Part shown: positions 44,886 to 54,502 of the stretch, piece after piece
How the letters are laid out: each line of letters begins with the position of its first letter
Numbering within the stretch: position 1 is the stretch's first letter
Assembly (NCBI GenBank): GCA_020628095.1
Contig: JAHDFP010000001.1
Location: forward strand, 372,001 to 436,000
Source: Saprospiraceae bacterium
GTDB taxonomy: Bacteria; Bacteroidota; Bacteroidia; Chitinophagales; Saprospiraceae
Direction of reading: 5' to 3'
Length of the DNA: 64,000 bases
Made by a program: the position numbers and the translations under genes
Notes under the pieces: generated by a model
The model's database searches: none
What the model saw: only the letters and a program-made list of their open reading frames with translations
What the model was told of the DNA's origin: nothing

Positions 44886-46427
44886 TTAACCCTGCTCTAT
44901 CATCATATCCATCCCTTCTCGGAGTATCTTCTGTAGAGGTTGCTTAGAGGTACAAGCGAACTCGCACAAAGCAATGTCTTCTTCTGATAACTCATTGATA
45001 CCCAGACCTTCCATACGTTCTATATCGCCAGTCATTATCGCTTTCATAAGATGCTGCGGATAGACATCCATAGGTAACATGGATTCGTATTGCCCAGTAA
45101 CCACGAAAGCTCTTTGCTCCCCATGCGTATTAGTATCTACATCGAATTCGTGATTCTTCACTAAGAAATTAGGGAAGGTGCCAGAGATACTAGGCCGTGG
45201 TGCAATCGGCAATAACCAACCGAATAATTCGTAATTATCTCCTTCTTTGATAGCGGTAATAACATTATGCTTGTCACTGATAAAATGATCTTCTCCAGTT
45301 TCTATTCCAGTCAGTACATTACCAGATAATAAGCGCGTTTTGCCTTCATCAGATAATTGACCTTTACATATCTCATCTATACTTGCTCCTTTATATGTTT
45401 TGATGTACTTAGGTGAAGTAAATTGAGAACCTGCAAGTGCCACAATCTTCTGTGCGTCATACTTACCAAAAGTAAAAAGGTGTCCTATCGTAGCCACATC
45501 TTCTACTTTAAGAGTCCATACTATGGCGTTCCCTTTGATGGGTTGTACATGATGAATCTGTACACCAACATTACCTGCTGGGTGTTTGCCACTAAACCAG
45601 TGCTTCTCTACACCCGTCGCATTCATATATGCGTCTGCTGGTTTGCTTCCTCTTCTTCCATCCAAGCCAAGAAAAACTCGACCAGAGGTCAATTTATCTA
45701 ACACATCCAAGCCCTTCTGAAAATCAGCTTCTCTACCCTCCACTACCAAGTTCATATCCACAGCAAGCGGGGATGTATCAAATGTAGAAATGAATATATT
45801 ACTTGGAATAAGCGCCGGATCTGCTAAGACATCGTAAGGTCTCTGAGTGATCATTGGCCAAGCACCTGATGATTTAAGAAAATCTACTATTTCTTCTCTC
45901 GGAGCAAAAACAGAAGGTGGTGTAAACTCTTTTCTATTTTGTTCTTTGTCGCCAAGTATTATGACATCGGTGATTGCTCTTTTAGCTCCTCTTCTTATTT
46001 CTACTATTTCTCCACTCACTGGAGCAACATACTTGACATCTGGATTTTTCTTATCAAAAAAGATAGTTTGACCAGCTAAGACCTCATCTCCTACGGAAAC
46101 CACAACTTTAGGTATAGGTGATATACCTCTGAAATCCTGAGGTCTGACAGAATATCTGCTTACTGCGATATCATCCGCGAATCCGTCAGGTTTTCCTGCA
46201 AGATTGATATTATGACCCTTTCTGAGAACATGATATTTGGATGAATCGACATAAGAAGGTGCAGCCTTTCCAAAAATGCTATTAAAAGAAGGCATGGCAC
46301 TTTTGTTTCCCTGAGATATATCTACACCTTGTTTTTGTGCTTCTATAGAGACAAGATTGTCCGAGATGGAATAGATTGCGGCAAGAACTAAAAATAGTCC
46401 TACCATAACTAACGCGGTTATGAGCAT
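44886..46427 (-). CDS. nqrA: Na+-translocating NADH:quinone reductase subunit A, with N-terminal membrane segment
   Basis: NqrA is normally a cofactor-free peripheral subunit of the NQR complex, about 445 residues. This one has 513. The first 23 residues are a strong hydrophobic helix, followed by a linker of about 40 residues, before the family's start at KYHVLRKGHNINLAGKP. An ATG at 46295 could give a shorter form, but it still lies before the core, and the candidate promoter fits the long form. Core stretches such as DVKYVAPVSGEIVEIRRGAK and HPAGNVGVQIHHVQPIKGN are normal. It is the first nqr gene. The anchored form would fix NqrA to the membrane independently of NqrB. Confidence 0.93.
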   Translation of the reverse strand: MLITALVMVGLFLVLAAIYSISDNLVSIEAQKQGVDISQGNKSAMPSFNSIFGKAAPSYVDSSKYHVLRKGHNINLAGKPDGFADDIAVSRYSVRPQDFRGISPIPKVVVSVGDEVLAGQTIFFDKKNPDVKYVAPVSGEIVEIRRGAKRAITDVIILGDKEQNRKEFTPPSVFAPREEIVDFLKSSGAWPMITQRPYDVLADPALIPSNIFISTFDTSPLAVDMNLVVEGREADFQKGLDVLDKLTSGRVFLGLDGRRGSKPADAYMNATGVEKHWFSGKHPAGNVGVQIHHVQPIKGNAIVWTLKVEDVATIGHLFTFGKYDAQKIVALAGSQFTSPKYIKTYKGASIDEICKGQLSDEGKTRLLSGNVLTGIETGEDHFISDKHNVITAIKEGDNYELFGWLLPIAPRPSISGTFPNFLVKNHEFDVDTNTHGEQRAFVVTGQYESMLPMDVYPQHLMKAIMTGDIERMEGLGINELSEEDIALCEFACTSKQPLQKILREGMDMMIEQG

Positions 46428-46462
46428 TTCGTATGTCTAATTAGATACTAAAGATCATTGTA

Positions 46463-46487
46463 GAGGACCGAAAACATTAAGGTCCTC
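46463..46487 (-). other. Hairpin in the nqrA leader
   Basis: GAGGACC (46463-46469) pairs with GGTCCTC (46481-46487) across 11 bases. It lies between the candidate nqr promoter and the nqrA start, so it would be in the 5' untranslated mRNA. A role in mRNA stability or control is possible but unproven. Confidence 0.5.
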
Positions 46488-46497
46488 AAAATCACCG

Positions 46498-46505
46498 CAA
46501 ATATA
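46498..46505 (-). promoter_or_regulatory. Candidate -7 promoter element of the nqr operon
   Basis: On the minus strand TATATTTG matches TAnnTTTG, about 70 bases before the nqrA ATG. No clear -33 TTG was found. Downstream, GCGGTGATTTTGAGG (46484-46498) matches 13 of 15 bases of the sequence at the same place in the act leader. Confidence 0.5.
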
Positions 46506-46658
46506 TAATTCTTTGCCCTTATAAGCGGATGACTCATATTACCGAAGTGCCATATATCTTTATTTAGATTTTATCTAAATAATTAGCTGCGTGAGGACAA
46601 TTACCCCTTGATAATCTTGTCCATAGGGCTAAACATATCAAGCTATAAAAACAACAAA

Positions 46659-46684
46659 GCCCCGATGAGCATTGCTCTCGGGGC
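46659..46684 (-). terminator. GC-rich hairpin terminator of the giant P-domain protein gene
   Basis: GCCCCGA (46659-46665) pairs with TCGGGGC (46678-46684), extended inside by a GAGC/GCTC stem. On the minus strand it is followed by a T-rich stretch. It lies 25 bases after the stop of the gene at 46710. Confidence 0.88.
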
Positions 46685-46709
46685 CTTATCTTTTAAACAC
46701 AAGTTAACA

Positions 46710-49700
46710 CTAACGTATTTGTATCATCTTCTTACTTGCAGTTCCATAAGAAGACTCAATTTTGTAGTACATCACACTGGTAGCATCTAATTCGTCTTTA
46801 GATAAGACTATAGAGTGCGTTCCACCTGTATAATCTTTTGTTCTTCTCACAATCTCTCTTCCACTTAAATCGTACACTGTGAAAGTCACATCAGAATTTC
46901 CTGGCAGACTGAATGTAATCTGCGTTTCGTTGCTGAATGGATTCGGTACGTTCTGGTAAAGAACAAAATCAGAAGATACATGACCTCTTACATTAAGACC
47001 AACATTCATGGTGCTCAGATCAGAAGTATATGCCTCAGACTTAGCGACAGAAGAGCTTAAGTACATTCGCTGATCTACAGTCATATTCTCTCTTGCAAAG
47101 AAATTAAGATAGAATAATGGCTCGTCAGCATCATAAGTCTCTCCCTCCATGCTATTCCAGCTTATTGCAATCGTTCCATTGTCAGATTCTGTAAGACCAA
47201 AGTTAGAATCTTGCATATCCATCGCCCCAGACTCGTAACCCTCGAATGTCATCGCACCTGTATCAAAGTTAAGTGTCGTCTGGAATCCTATAATATCCTC
47301 CATGTTATCAGCATATACTGGTATCTCCACAGAGCTACCTTTGATAAGTGATACATTTTCTATCGCAAAGTCTAGTGTTCTGTTAGTTCTCTTCTCTATT
47401 CTATTATCATTCTGGAAGGCATTAACAGTTGCAGTAGCGTTGACGTCTCCGATTTTGACGGCGACAAAATCTTGATCCATCTCAGACTCATCTAATCCGA
47501 TTATCCTTATTTCTTCGTTGTAAGGAAACGGAATGGCTGGGTTAACGAAGGTCTGATTTGCTTCTGGGAATCTCCAAGACTTTTGGCCATTAGGAAATTC
47601 GTCATTCACACCTAAGATTACTTTTCTTATTTCTATCAGGTCAAGTGCAGTTACACTCGAATCATCGTTAGCATCGGCAGCAATTATTTTGTATGGAGAT
47701 CCGAAAGATTCTATACCCAAGATGTGCTTCTGGATCAATACAAGATCCAATGTACTCACACCATTAAGTGGGTGATCTTCTTTCTCTCCTGATACTTTAT
47801 AATCAGAATTAGCCAAATCTGTAAAGGCATACTCTCCATCTTCCTCAGTCATCATCTGATTCGCGTAATCTACACCACTTGCTCCTATGGAAATCATTAC
47901 TTCTTCCACCATCTCTAACTCTTCTGTATGTACGTTTCCAGCTATCATAGAACCCGTATTTGGACAAACATCATTGGCATTATCTTGCAACTCAAGTATG
48001 ACCTCACAGTAATCCGAGTTACCCGCATCATCTTCATAATACACTTGTAACCTTACTTGATGTCTCTGTCCATTAACTATATCCTCACAGTCGAATAACA
48101 ACGCATCTACCTTATTTCCATTATCCAAGAAATAGATATCAAGATCATCATCACAGTTATCAACACCTCCTAGATCAAAGTCTGCCTCAGCCCATATTTC
48201 TATTTCTCCATTATTTACTGGCATTGTAGCCGTAACAACACTACCTCTACAGTATGGAGTTGGTGCTTTGACGTCTTTCACTTCTACAGTCGTCGTAAAC
48301 GGTGTTCTATCGTCCGTTCTGTTTCCACAGTGATCTTCTGCCCAGAAGCTTATTGTACTAACCCCTACTGGGAATGTTACAGTACCCAGACTGAAAGTTC
48401 TTGTATCTGCTACTGTACCTGATCCACTCGTGCTAGAACCATCAGCGAAATCTATAGTATAGTCTACTGTCACCACTTGATTAGTAAACATGTCTGTACA
48501 ATCATCTGTAATAGTCACTACAAGAGAATCTACCGCCTCTTCGCAATTCTCGCTCACTGTCTCTACACAAATAGGTGACATATCTATAACAGGTGCTACA
48601 TTATTGAACACTTTAATCTCTTGTGTATGAGATCTTGTCGCGGCATCTATAGAGTTATTTGCAGCAATACACCAGTCCACCACAGTCCATGTTCTTAATA
48701 TCTTCAAGCACGCATTATCTACGTTATGGAACGGAAGGTCCTCATAAGTAATCGCTAAATCTGTACATGCATTTCTGATCGCACCATTTCTTATTCTATC
48801 AAAATCAGCATCACTTGGTCTTAGATTAGTAGAACTTGTACAAGTTGTTAGTTCCTGATCAGAAGGCCAAGCAGAATCTGGAATCTGGAATTGAGTCGGA
48901 TCTGTCAACCATGACTTATCGAATGTAAATGTCGTAGAGTATGACCCACCTATCTGATTTCCACATTCATCTTTGACGATAAACTTAACTGTATATCCAC
49001 CTTCTCCACACTGACCTACTACCAATCTCTCATCACGATCACTTGCATTTTCTAACTCTACCGTATGCGTAATATCATCACTACAGTATCCTGTTGCATC
49101 AAACTGATTCATCAAGTCTGCAATGTGATCACCTATGAATAAGGTATCCGTACATTGGAACTCCATAACTGATGGAGGCGTACTTGTTACAGTCGGTTGT
49201 CTGTTATTTTGGATTCTAACAGTTGTCTGACATGTATTAGTATTACCATCTAAATCTGTTACTCTTAGAACAACCATCTGCTCTGGGTTCTCACAGCTAC
49301 AGCAGTACTCTATCTGATCTCTGAATTGACTATCATCTTCGTCTGCTCTTCTTATAGAGAAACCATCTGGATCAATACCACAGTTATCCCAGCTCATATT
49401 ATCAATAGACTCTGCTGGAAGGTATCCACATCCATCTGTACCTAAAGCAACCACTGTATTTTCGATACAAATAGGGTTAGGTAGTGTTTCGTCTTTGACA
49501 TATACCTCTGCTCTACATTCTCCTGTATTACCACACTCATCAGTTACTAAGAAACGTAACCATGTAAACTGTCCACCTGGCAAGTCATCGATACCTGTAG
49601 CGTTTCCGTTTGCATCATACTGTACATTATCATTGATGAACTCTGCCAATGGATCTGGTGTCGTCGGATCTGTAGGATCTGCTAACAAGTATGTCAATTC

Positions 49701-52055
49701 GATCGTATAGTTATCATCACAAGGGTTAGTAATAACCAAAGGTGATATATAGCTCCAGTCTCCAGAACACTGACCAGGATTAGTCGTTGCCATGTATACG
49801 TCATCTTGCTCAAGATCAAAACCTAAACCTTCAAAGAAAGCTCTGTCCTCTGGATCTAAATCATCTGGTGGACAAGTCACTATAAGCGGCTGATCATCTT
49901 CTACTTTTACGACTTGGTTATTCTCTACGATCTCACCTACACACCAATCTAATATAGTCCATGTATAGATACGCTTGTAAGAATTTCCACATATAGGGAA
50001 GTCTATCTCATTAGGACCAGATACCTGAAAGTTACCACAATCAGATAGTGCATTACCACAAGGCAACATAGGTTGTCCTGGCTCCATGCTATCGTCACAA
50101 GTCAATGCCTCCGTATCTAAATTATCTCTATCCTTAGGCCAGATAATATCATCTGCAGTATATCTTTTCACTTCTATTATCTGCTCACAAGTTTCTGATC
50201 TACTAGAAGCACTATTGACTACTGTCCATGTTCTTGTAATCTCAGTCCATAGATCATGTGCACAATGTGTTCCTGTCTCTTCGTCTTCCCATCTAAAATC
50301 AGGCATACCATCACATCCTGTATTTTGGATAACCTCGCTACTTGTTAGAAGGCTTCCCTCGCTGGTAGTTACCTGAAGATCAGCCTCTACCAATGTTGCA
50401 TCAGTAGTACCATTATTAGTTACAGTCAGTGTCCATCTGTTAGGATTCGTCGCACCTGTATTAGTTGCATCTTCTCCATTAAAGGCACTGAAAGCATTTA
50501 ATGGCTTAAAGCTACCTATGAATGCATTCTCTGTCCATCTACAATGTACAGTTCTGGCAAACATAGAGTGATCATGCTCTCCAGCATCTGATAGGCATAC
50601 ATTTATGTTAGCATTTTCACAGTTTTCTGTGAATCCACCTAAGTCTAATAGATCTACTACTGTCCCTTCTGGAGAAGTAAGACTCAATTCTACATCGCTA
50701 ACATCATCTATTTGTAATTCAAAATTTAGTATGACATTAGATATAGTTCCACTGATATCTGTTAAGTCTAAAGTAACAGCCGTAGAACCACCATTAGAGA
50801 TAGTCATATTTTCAGCTACGCCTCTATCCCATCCTTTTATCTCAGTACCAGGTGCAAGATCACCTACCTGAGTACAGAATACCTGTACCGTATCACAATT
50901 AAGCTGAGGTATACTCTTATCTTCTGCTAATACCTGCCCCCAACAGCTAAGTCCAGATTGTCCAGTCACGGTAACATTATACATACCTGTCTGATCTATA
51001 ATAACCTGACCCATACCACTGAACTCTGTCTCAGAAGACACATGCTCTAACTCTAAAGTAAAGTTATCGAAACAGTAATCTCCCTCTAATACCATAGCTG
51101 GTGTAATAATCGCCTCACACTCATCTGTCAAGGTAACATTCACAAGGTCATTACATGCTAGATTATTAATGCTTTCTAATACGTCGAAATCAATAATACA
51201 TTGTTGTACCACCTCATCACAAGCATAAGCTGGAGGTCCAGGGAACATAGTAGGAGACGGATCGACTATATTAACTTTAATACTGTGATTACCGAAAGGC
51301 AAATCTGTTATAGGATCCAATGGCGGAACCTGAGCAGCATTGAAAGTATTGATAGCTGTAACAGCGTCCGTTGCCGTAGAAATGGTCTGCGGATAAAACG
51401 GTGCGACTGCATTACCTACTAATCCAGTACCTAGAGAATATTGACCTCCATTCTCTAAGCATAGGAGAATCTCATAACTCCAGTTGTCGTCGCAATTCTC
51501 TCCTGTTATAGTCATCAAATCTTCGCCCGAAGCTAGATTTCTAGCACAACTAGGAGGATTAGCCGATAAATCAGGAGTCACGACTATAGGAGCAGTTGGA
51601 CATTGCCAATCTACAACTGGTCTCATCTGAATATTTAACGTATCGCTACTAGTACATTGCGTACCATCAAAAGCGATATACGTTACTTCGACGATGTAAT
51701 CGCCTGATTTGGCAGGATCAGAAAATGGAATGTGTACCGTCCTATCCGTATCGAATGCCGTAAAACTCTGAGAGAAACCATCTGGTCCTCTCCAAGTTAC
51801 ACTCGTACTAAGACCAGCACTTGGATTTTCTGCTGCAGTCAAGTCCAGAGTGTCACAAAGACCCGTACACACATTAAGTGTGTCTACCTCTGCAGCAACA
51901 GTAGCAGCTACGAAACCAGGGTCTCCTGTCGGATCCTGAATCGCAGGAGTCGGACAAGGCGACTGAGCCGAAAGTTCTGATGCTCCCAAAAAAAGAACCA
52001 ACATAAAGATGCTGAGACTTATTTTTTGAGCTGTTTTAGTAAATAAATTTTTCAT
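46710..52055 (-). CDS. Giant secreted protein with P-domain, dockerin-like repeats and T9SS type A sorting domain
   Basis: This predicted surface or secreted protein has 1781 residues. A signal peptide starts it (ISLSIFMLVLFLGASELSAQ). Immunoglobulin-like and Cys-rich HYR-like regions fill most of the length. A P-domain of the proprotein-convertase type is at about residues 400-568 (NVILNFELQIDDVSDVELSL, RWTLTVTNNGTTDATL). A pair of dockerin-like calcium-binding repeats is at about 1425-1540 (GVSTLDLVLIQKHILGI and DDSSVTALDLIEIRKVILGV). A cohesin-like region follows (ENVSLIKGSSVEIPVYADNM), then a T9SS type A sorting domain at about 1699-1781 (LYQNVPNPFSNETQITFSL). No catalytic domain is visible. 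It stands alone between a terminator and a 389-base gap. Confidence 0.9.
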   Translation of the reverse strand: MKNLFTKTAQKISLSIFMLVLFLGASELSAQSPCPTPAIQDPTGDPGFVAATVAAEVDTLNVCTGLCDTLDLTAAENPSAGLSTSVTWRGPDGFSQSFTAFDTDRTVHIPFSDPAKSGDYIVEVTYIAFDGTQCTSSDTLNIQMRPVVDWQCPTAPIVVTPDLSANPPSCARNLASGEDLMTITGENCDDNWSYEILLCLENGGQYSLGTGLVGNAVAPFYPQTISTATDAVTAINTFNAAQVPPLDPITDLPFGNHSIKVNIVDPSPTMFPGPPAYACDEVVQQCIIDFDVLESINNLACNDLVNVTLTDECEAIITPAMVLEGDYCFDNFTLELEHVSSETEFSGMGQVIIDQTGMYNVTVTGQSGLSCWGQVLAEDKSIPQLNCDTVQVFCTQVGDLAPGTEIKGWDRGVAENMTISNGGSTAVTLDLTDISGTISNVILNFELQIDDVSDVELSLTSPEGTVVDLLDLGGFTENCENANINVCLSDAGEHDHSMFARTVHCRWTENAFIGSFKPLNAFSAFNGEDATNTGATNPNRWTLTVTNNGTTDATLVEADLQVTTSEGSLLTSSEVIQNTGCDGMPDFRWEDEETGTHCAHDLWTEITRTWTVVNSASSRSETCEQIIEVKRYTADDIIWPKDRDNLDTEALTCDDSMEPGQPMLPCGNALSDCGNFQVSGPNEIDFPICGNSYKRIYTWTILDWCVGEIVENNQVVKVEDDQPLIVTCPPDDLDPEDRAFFEGLGFDLEQDDVYMATTNPGQCSGDWSYISPLVITNPCDDNYTIELTYLLADPTDPTTPDPLAEFINDNVQYDANGNATGIDDLPGGQFTWLRFLVTDECGNTGECRAEVYVKDETLPNPICIENTVVALGTDGCGYLPAESIDNMSWDNCGIDPDGFSIRRADEDDSQFRDQIEYCCSCENPEQMVVLRVTDLDGNTNTCQTTVRIQNNRQPTVTSTPPSVMEFQCTDTLFIGDHIADLMNQFDATGYCSDDITHTVELENASDRDERLVVGQCGEGGYTVKFIVKDECGNQIGGSYSTTFTFDKSWLTDPTQFQIPDSAWPSDQELTTCTSSTNLRPSDADFDRIRNGAIRNACTDLAITYEDLPFHNVDNACLKILRTWTVVDWCIAANNSIDAATRSHTQEIKVFNNVAPVIDMSPICVETVSENCEEAVDSLVVTITDDCTDMFTNQVVTVDYTIDFADGSSTSGSGTVADTRTFSLGTVTFPVGVSTISFWAEDHCGNRTDDRTPFTTTVEVKDVKAPTPYCRGSVVTATMPVNNGEIEIWAEADFDLGGVDNCDDDLDIYFLDNGNKVDALLFDCEDIVNGQRHQVRLQVYYEDDAGNSDYCEVILELQDNANDVCPNTGSMIAGNVHTEELEMVEEVMISIGASGVDYANQMMTEEDGEYAFTDLANSDYKVSGEKEDHPLNGVSTLDLVLIQKHILGIESFGSPYKIIAADANDDSSVTALDLIEIRKVILGVNDEFPNGQKSWRFPEANQTFVNPAIPFPYNEEIRIIGLDESEMDQDFVAVKIGDVNATATVNAFQNDNRIEKRTNRTLDFAIENVSLIKGSSVEIPVYADNMEDIIGFQTTLNFDTGAMTFEGYESGAMDMQDSNFGLTESDNGTIAISWNSMEGETYDADEPLFYLNFFARENMTVDQRMYLSSSVAKSEAYTSDLSTMNVGLNVRGHVSSDFVLYQNVPNPFSNETQITFSLPGNSDVTFTVYDLSGREIVRRTKDYTGGTHSIVLSKDELDATSVMYYKIESSYGTASKKMIQIR

Positions 52056-52444
52056 GGTTAAAATTTTTGTGTTCTTACGTTAGTTTTCTTGTGTTTTCAA
52101 TGAAAAAATGAATTATAAAAAACACGTATTAATAAAAATTTAAAGTTTAAATAACTGATTTACAGTGTTTTATGTGTTTTAGTAAATTTATATTCAAACT
52201 TTTCATAATACATTAGTGTGAAGAGGCAAACATTATACCAAAATGTAATATGTCGCTTAGAAGTCCTTATTTACTGAGCTTTAGGACAGCATAGAGTGCT
52301 TGAGAAGGGAGATTATTTGAAAATCTATAGTAGAATGGTCATCTAAATAAGGTGTGGACATAGATATCTAATGGGGCATGGCGTATTTAGGCCTAAAAAA
52401 TCCAATAACTCTATATTTTAGATGTTGAACAGTTAGATATTAAA
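52056..52444. other. AT-rich divergent intergenic region
   Basis: This 389-base gap separates the starts of two divergent genes and must contain both promoters. It is very AT-rich near the giant-gene side. I could not find a convincing TAnnTTTG element with a spaced TTG on either strand, nor any gene, tRNA or strong hairpin. Confidence 0.6.
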
Positions 52445-53473
52445 ATGAGGAACACTAAGAATATCTGTCTCAATTGTGATTATCAGCTGAGTATAGAAGA
52501 CAAATTCTGTCCTGAGTGTGGTTTAAAGGCCAATGAAAAGAACCTGTCATTCGTCTATAATGCCAAAGTGTTCTTTAATACCTTCCTCAATTTTGATAAA
52601 AGACTAGTGCAATCCTTTAAAGATGTATGGATACCTAATAAAATAACGAAATACTATGTCGCTGGTAAAAGGCAAATACATGTCCATCCCTTTCGCTTTT
52701 ACTTTATATGCCTAGTTCTCTTCTTTTTGGTGGTCAAGCATGCTCTCAGTGATCAGAATGTTATGTTCATGGGACAACATGATAGAGATGTAGAAAGAGT
52801 TGCGAACTATGACCTGTATAACAAAATAAAGTCCCTCCCTGTACCATCACCATTCTACACACAGGAAGCCCTAGATACCATTACTTCCAAAATATTTAAA
52901 AGAGATTATTCCAGTTATAATGACACCATAAATATGACGGAAATGGGAATGAATTATGCTCACTACGGAGTTACTAAGGCCGATTATTACAGGTTATCTG
53001 GTGATTCTCTTATTAAAAAATACAACGTGGAGCTAGGGCATCATAAGTTCATTATAAGGCAAAACAAAAGAATCCATAATGACGAGAAAGGGGCAATAAG
53101 CTTTATGATCGGTAATTTGATATGGGCTATTATAGCAACGACCATTATCATGGCTGGAATTTTATATTTGCTCTATTACCGCCATAGGTCTTATTATGTG
53201 GAGCATGTATTGCATGTCACCAACTTTCACATCATGGGTCTCTTACTCAATGGTGCTTTTATCATGCTTGTAAAATATGCGGGAATCCCAGAGTGGATTG
53301 TTATTCTGATATGGCTGTTTTGTTTTCTTTTCTTTCAGGTAGCTCTGGCTAAATATTATCATCAGGGGTTTTGGAAGACTTTCTTGAAGGGATTGGTTTT
53401 TCAGTCCATCTATATTATCGTATTCTTCACGATTTTGATTTTAACCATGCTAATCAGTATGGCTTTGTTTTAG
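52445..53473 (+). CDS. DUF3667 membrane protein with N-terminal zinc ribbon
   Basis: This 342-residue protein starts with a zinc-ribbon (CLNCDYQLSIEDKFCPECG, four cysteines in two pairs) and then the DUF3667-type stretch FLNFDKRLVQSFKDVWIPNK, ending HPFRFYFICLVLFFL. About five hydrophobic helices follow, one near residue 90 and the rest beyond residue 220. The middle (100-210) is soluble. The family is common in Bacteroidota and its function is unknown. The gene stands alone, with a MerR gene 55 bases downstream on the same strand. Confidence 0.85.
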   Translation: MRNTKNICLNCDYQLSIEDKFCPECGLKANEKNLSFVYNAKVFFNTFLNFDKRLVQSFKDVWIPNKITKYYVAGKRQIHVHPFRFYFICLVLFFLVVKHALSDQNVMFMGQHDRDVERVANYDLYNKIKSLPVPSPFYTQEALDTITSKIFKRDYSSYNDTINMTEMGMNYAHYGVTKADYYRLSGDSLIKKYNVELGHHKFIIRQNKRIHNDEKGAISFMIGNLIWAIIATTIIMAGILYLLYYRHRSYYVEHVLHVTNFHIMGLLLNGAFIMLVKYAGIPEWIVILIWLFCFLFFQVALAKYYHQGFWKTFLKGLVFQSIYIIVFFTILILTMLISMALF

Positions 53474-53528
53474 GCTTATAAATGGCATGTAATAAAGGCT
53501 TTTAGCGAATAATTGCTATTTTTCTATT

Positions 53529-53912
53529 ATGATAGACCCTCAGAGTCTTACTAAGAGGTATTATAAGATAGGTGAAGTCGCCAAGATGTTTGGGGTGGCT
53601 ACCTCTTTAATCAGATATTGGGAGAGCGAATTTGACATATTAGAACCCCTGAAAAATGCGAAGGGTGTAAGAAGATATCAAAACAAAGATGTCCTGATAG
53701 TAGATCGCATCTACGAACTTGTCAAAGTAAGAGGATATAAGCTAGATGGTGCCAAGAAAGCACTAAGAGAGAGGAAAGAACTGCCACCTACCAATGATCA
53801 ACATATCCCCAAAAACCCATCGATTGACATCCAATCTATCAAACAAGAATTATTAAGTATAAGAGAAGGCTTGCTAAGGCTTAAGTCAGAACTTACTCAG
53901 GACAAGGAGTAA
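53529..53912 (+). CDS. MerR family transcriptional regulator
   Basis: This is a 127-residue DNA-binding regulator. The winged helix-turn-helix is at residues 9-75 (YYKIGEVAKMFGVATSLIRY, WESEFDILEPLKN, RRYQNKDVLIVDRI), followed by a short coiled-coil-like tail. No metal- or drug-binding domain is present, so it belongs to the short group found throughout Bacteroidota. It ends convergently, overlapping the ABC ATPase gene by 16 bases. Its targets cannot be inferred. Confidence 0.92.
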   Translation: MIDPQSLTKRYYKIGEVAKMFGVATSLIRYWESEFDILEPLKNAKGVRRYQNKDVLIVDRIYELVKVRGYKLDGAKKALRERKELPPTNDQHIPKNPSIDIQSIKQELLSIREGLLRLKSELTQDKE

Positions 53913-54502
53913 CTTTTATTGCATTCTACAAAGTCATGCGCGTCGTTAGAAGCGATTATAACAGTCTTGTTTTGGCAGAATCTACTTACCAAATTTCTAT
54001 ACCAATCCTTTCTTGTGTCATCCAAGAAGGAAGTCGGTTCGTCCATAATTAGTAGTGGGACATCCATCGTCAAGGCTAGTGCAAGACTTAGTCTTTGTTT
54101 CATTCCAGAAGAAAAGGATTGAATAAGTCGGTTTTTTTCTTTTTTGAAATCTGATATTTCCAAAAATTCATCTTCTGATCCCGTCATAAATGATTTAAAG
54201 ACAGAATAATGTCGGTATATCTCAGACACCGTAAACTCTTCGTCTAATCTGGAATAAGCGGCCGACATGGCCAAGTATTCATGGATATTATCTCTACTTA
54301 TCTCTTTGCCACCAAGAGCATATCTAATATCGCCTTTAGTGTACGATAGATAACCCGATATGATATTAATAAGAGTAGACTTACCCGAACCATTATGCCC
54401 AGATATCGCCAGCCGATCATTAGGATTCAGATGCATTGAAATATCTCTAAGAATCCAACCTGTGGTATACCTTTTCCAAATCTGGTTAAGTTGTATTTCC
54501 AT
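53897..54502 (-). CDS. Orphan ABC transporter ATP-binding protein
   Basis: This is a short (201-residue) ABC ATPase. Walker A is GHNGSGKST, the signature is SFSSGMKQRLS, and Walker B is LLIMDEPTS. The H-loop position reads IASNDAHDF, with Asn in place of the usual His, and the Q-loop Gln is replaced (AMSAAYS). Thus ATP binding is likely while hydrolysis may be altered. No permease gene is adjacent. Its start overlaps the stop of lpxA by 1 base, so it is the last gene of the lpx transcript. A link to lipid A or envelope biogenesis is suggested only by position. Confidence 0.85.
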   Translation of the reverse strand: MEIQLNQIWKRYTTGWILRDISMHLNPNDRLAISGHNGSGKSTLINIISGYLSYTKGDIRYALGGKEISRDNIHEYLAMSAAYSRLDEEFTVSEIYRHYSVFKSFMTGSEDEFLEISDFKKEKNRLIQSFSSGMKQRLSLALALTMDVPLLIMDEPTSFLDDTRKDWYRNLVSRFCQNKTVIIASNDAHDFVECNKSYSLS

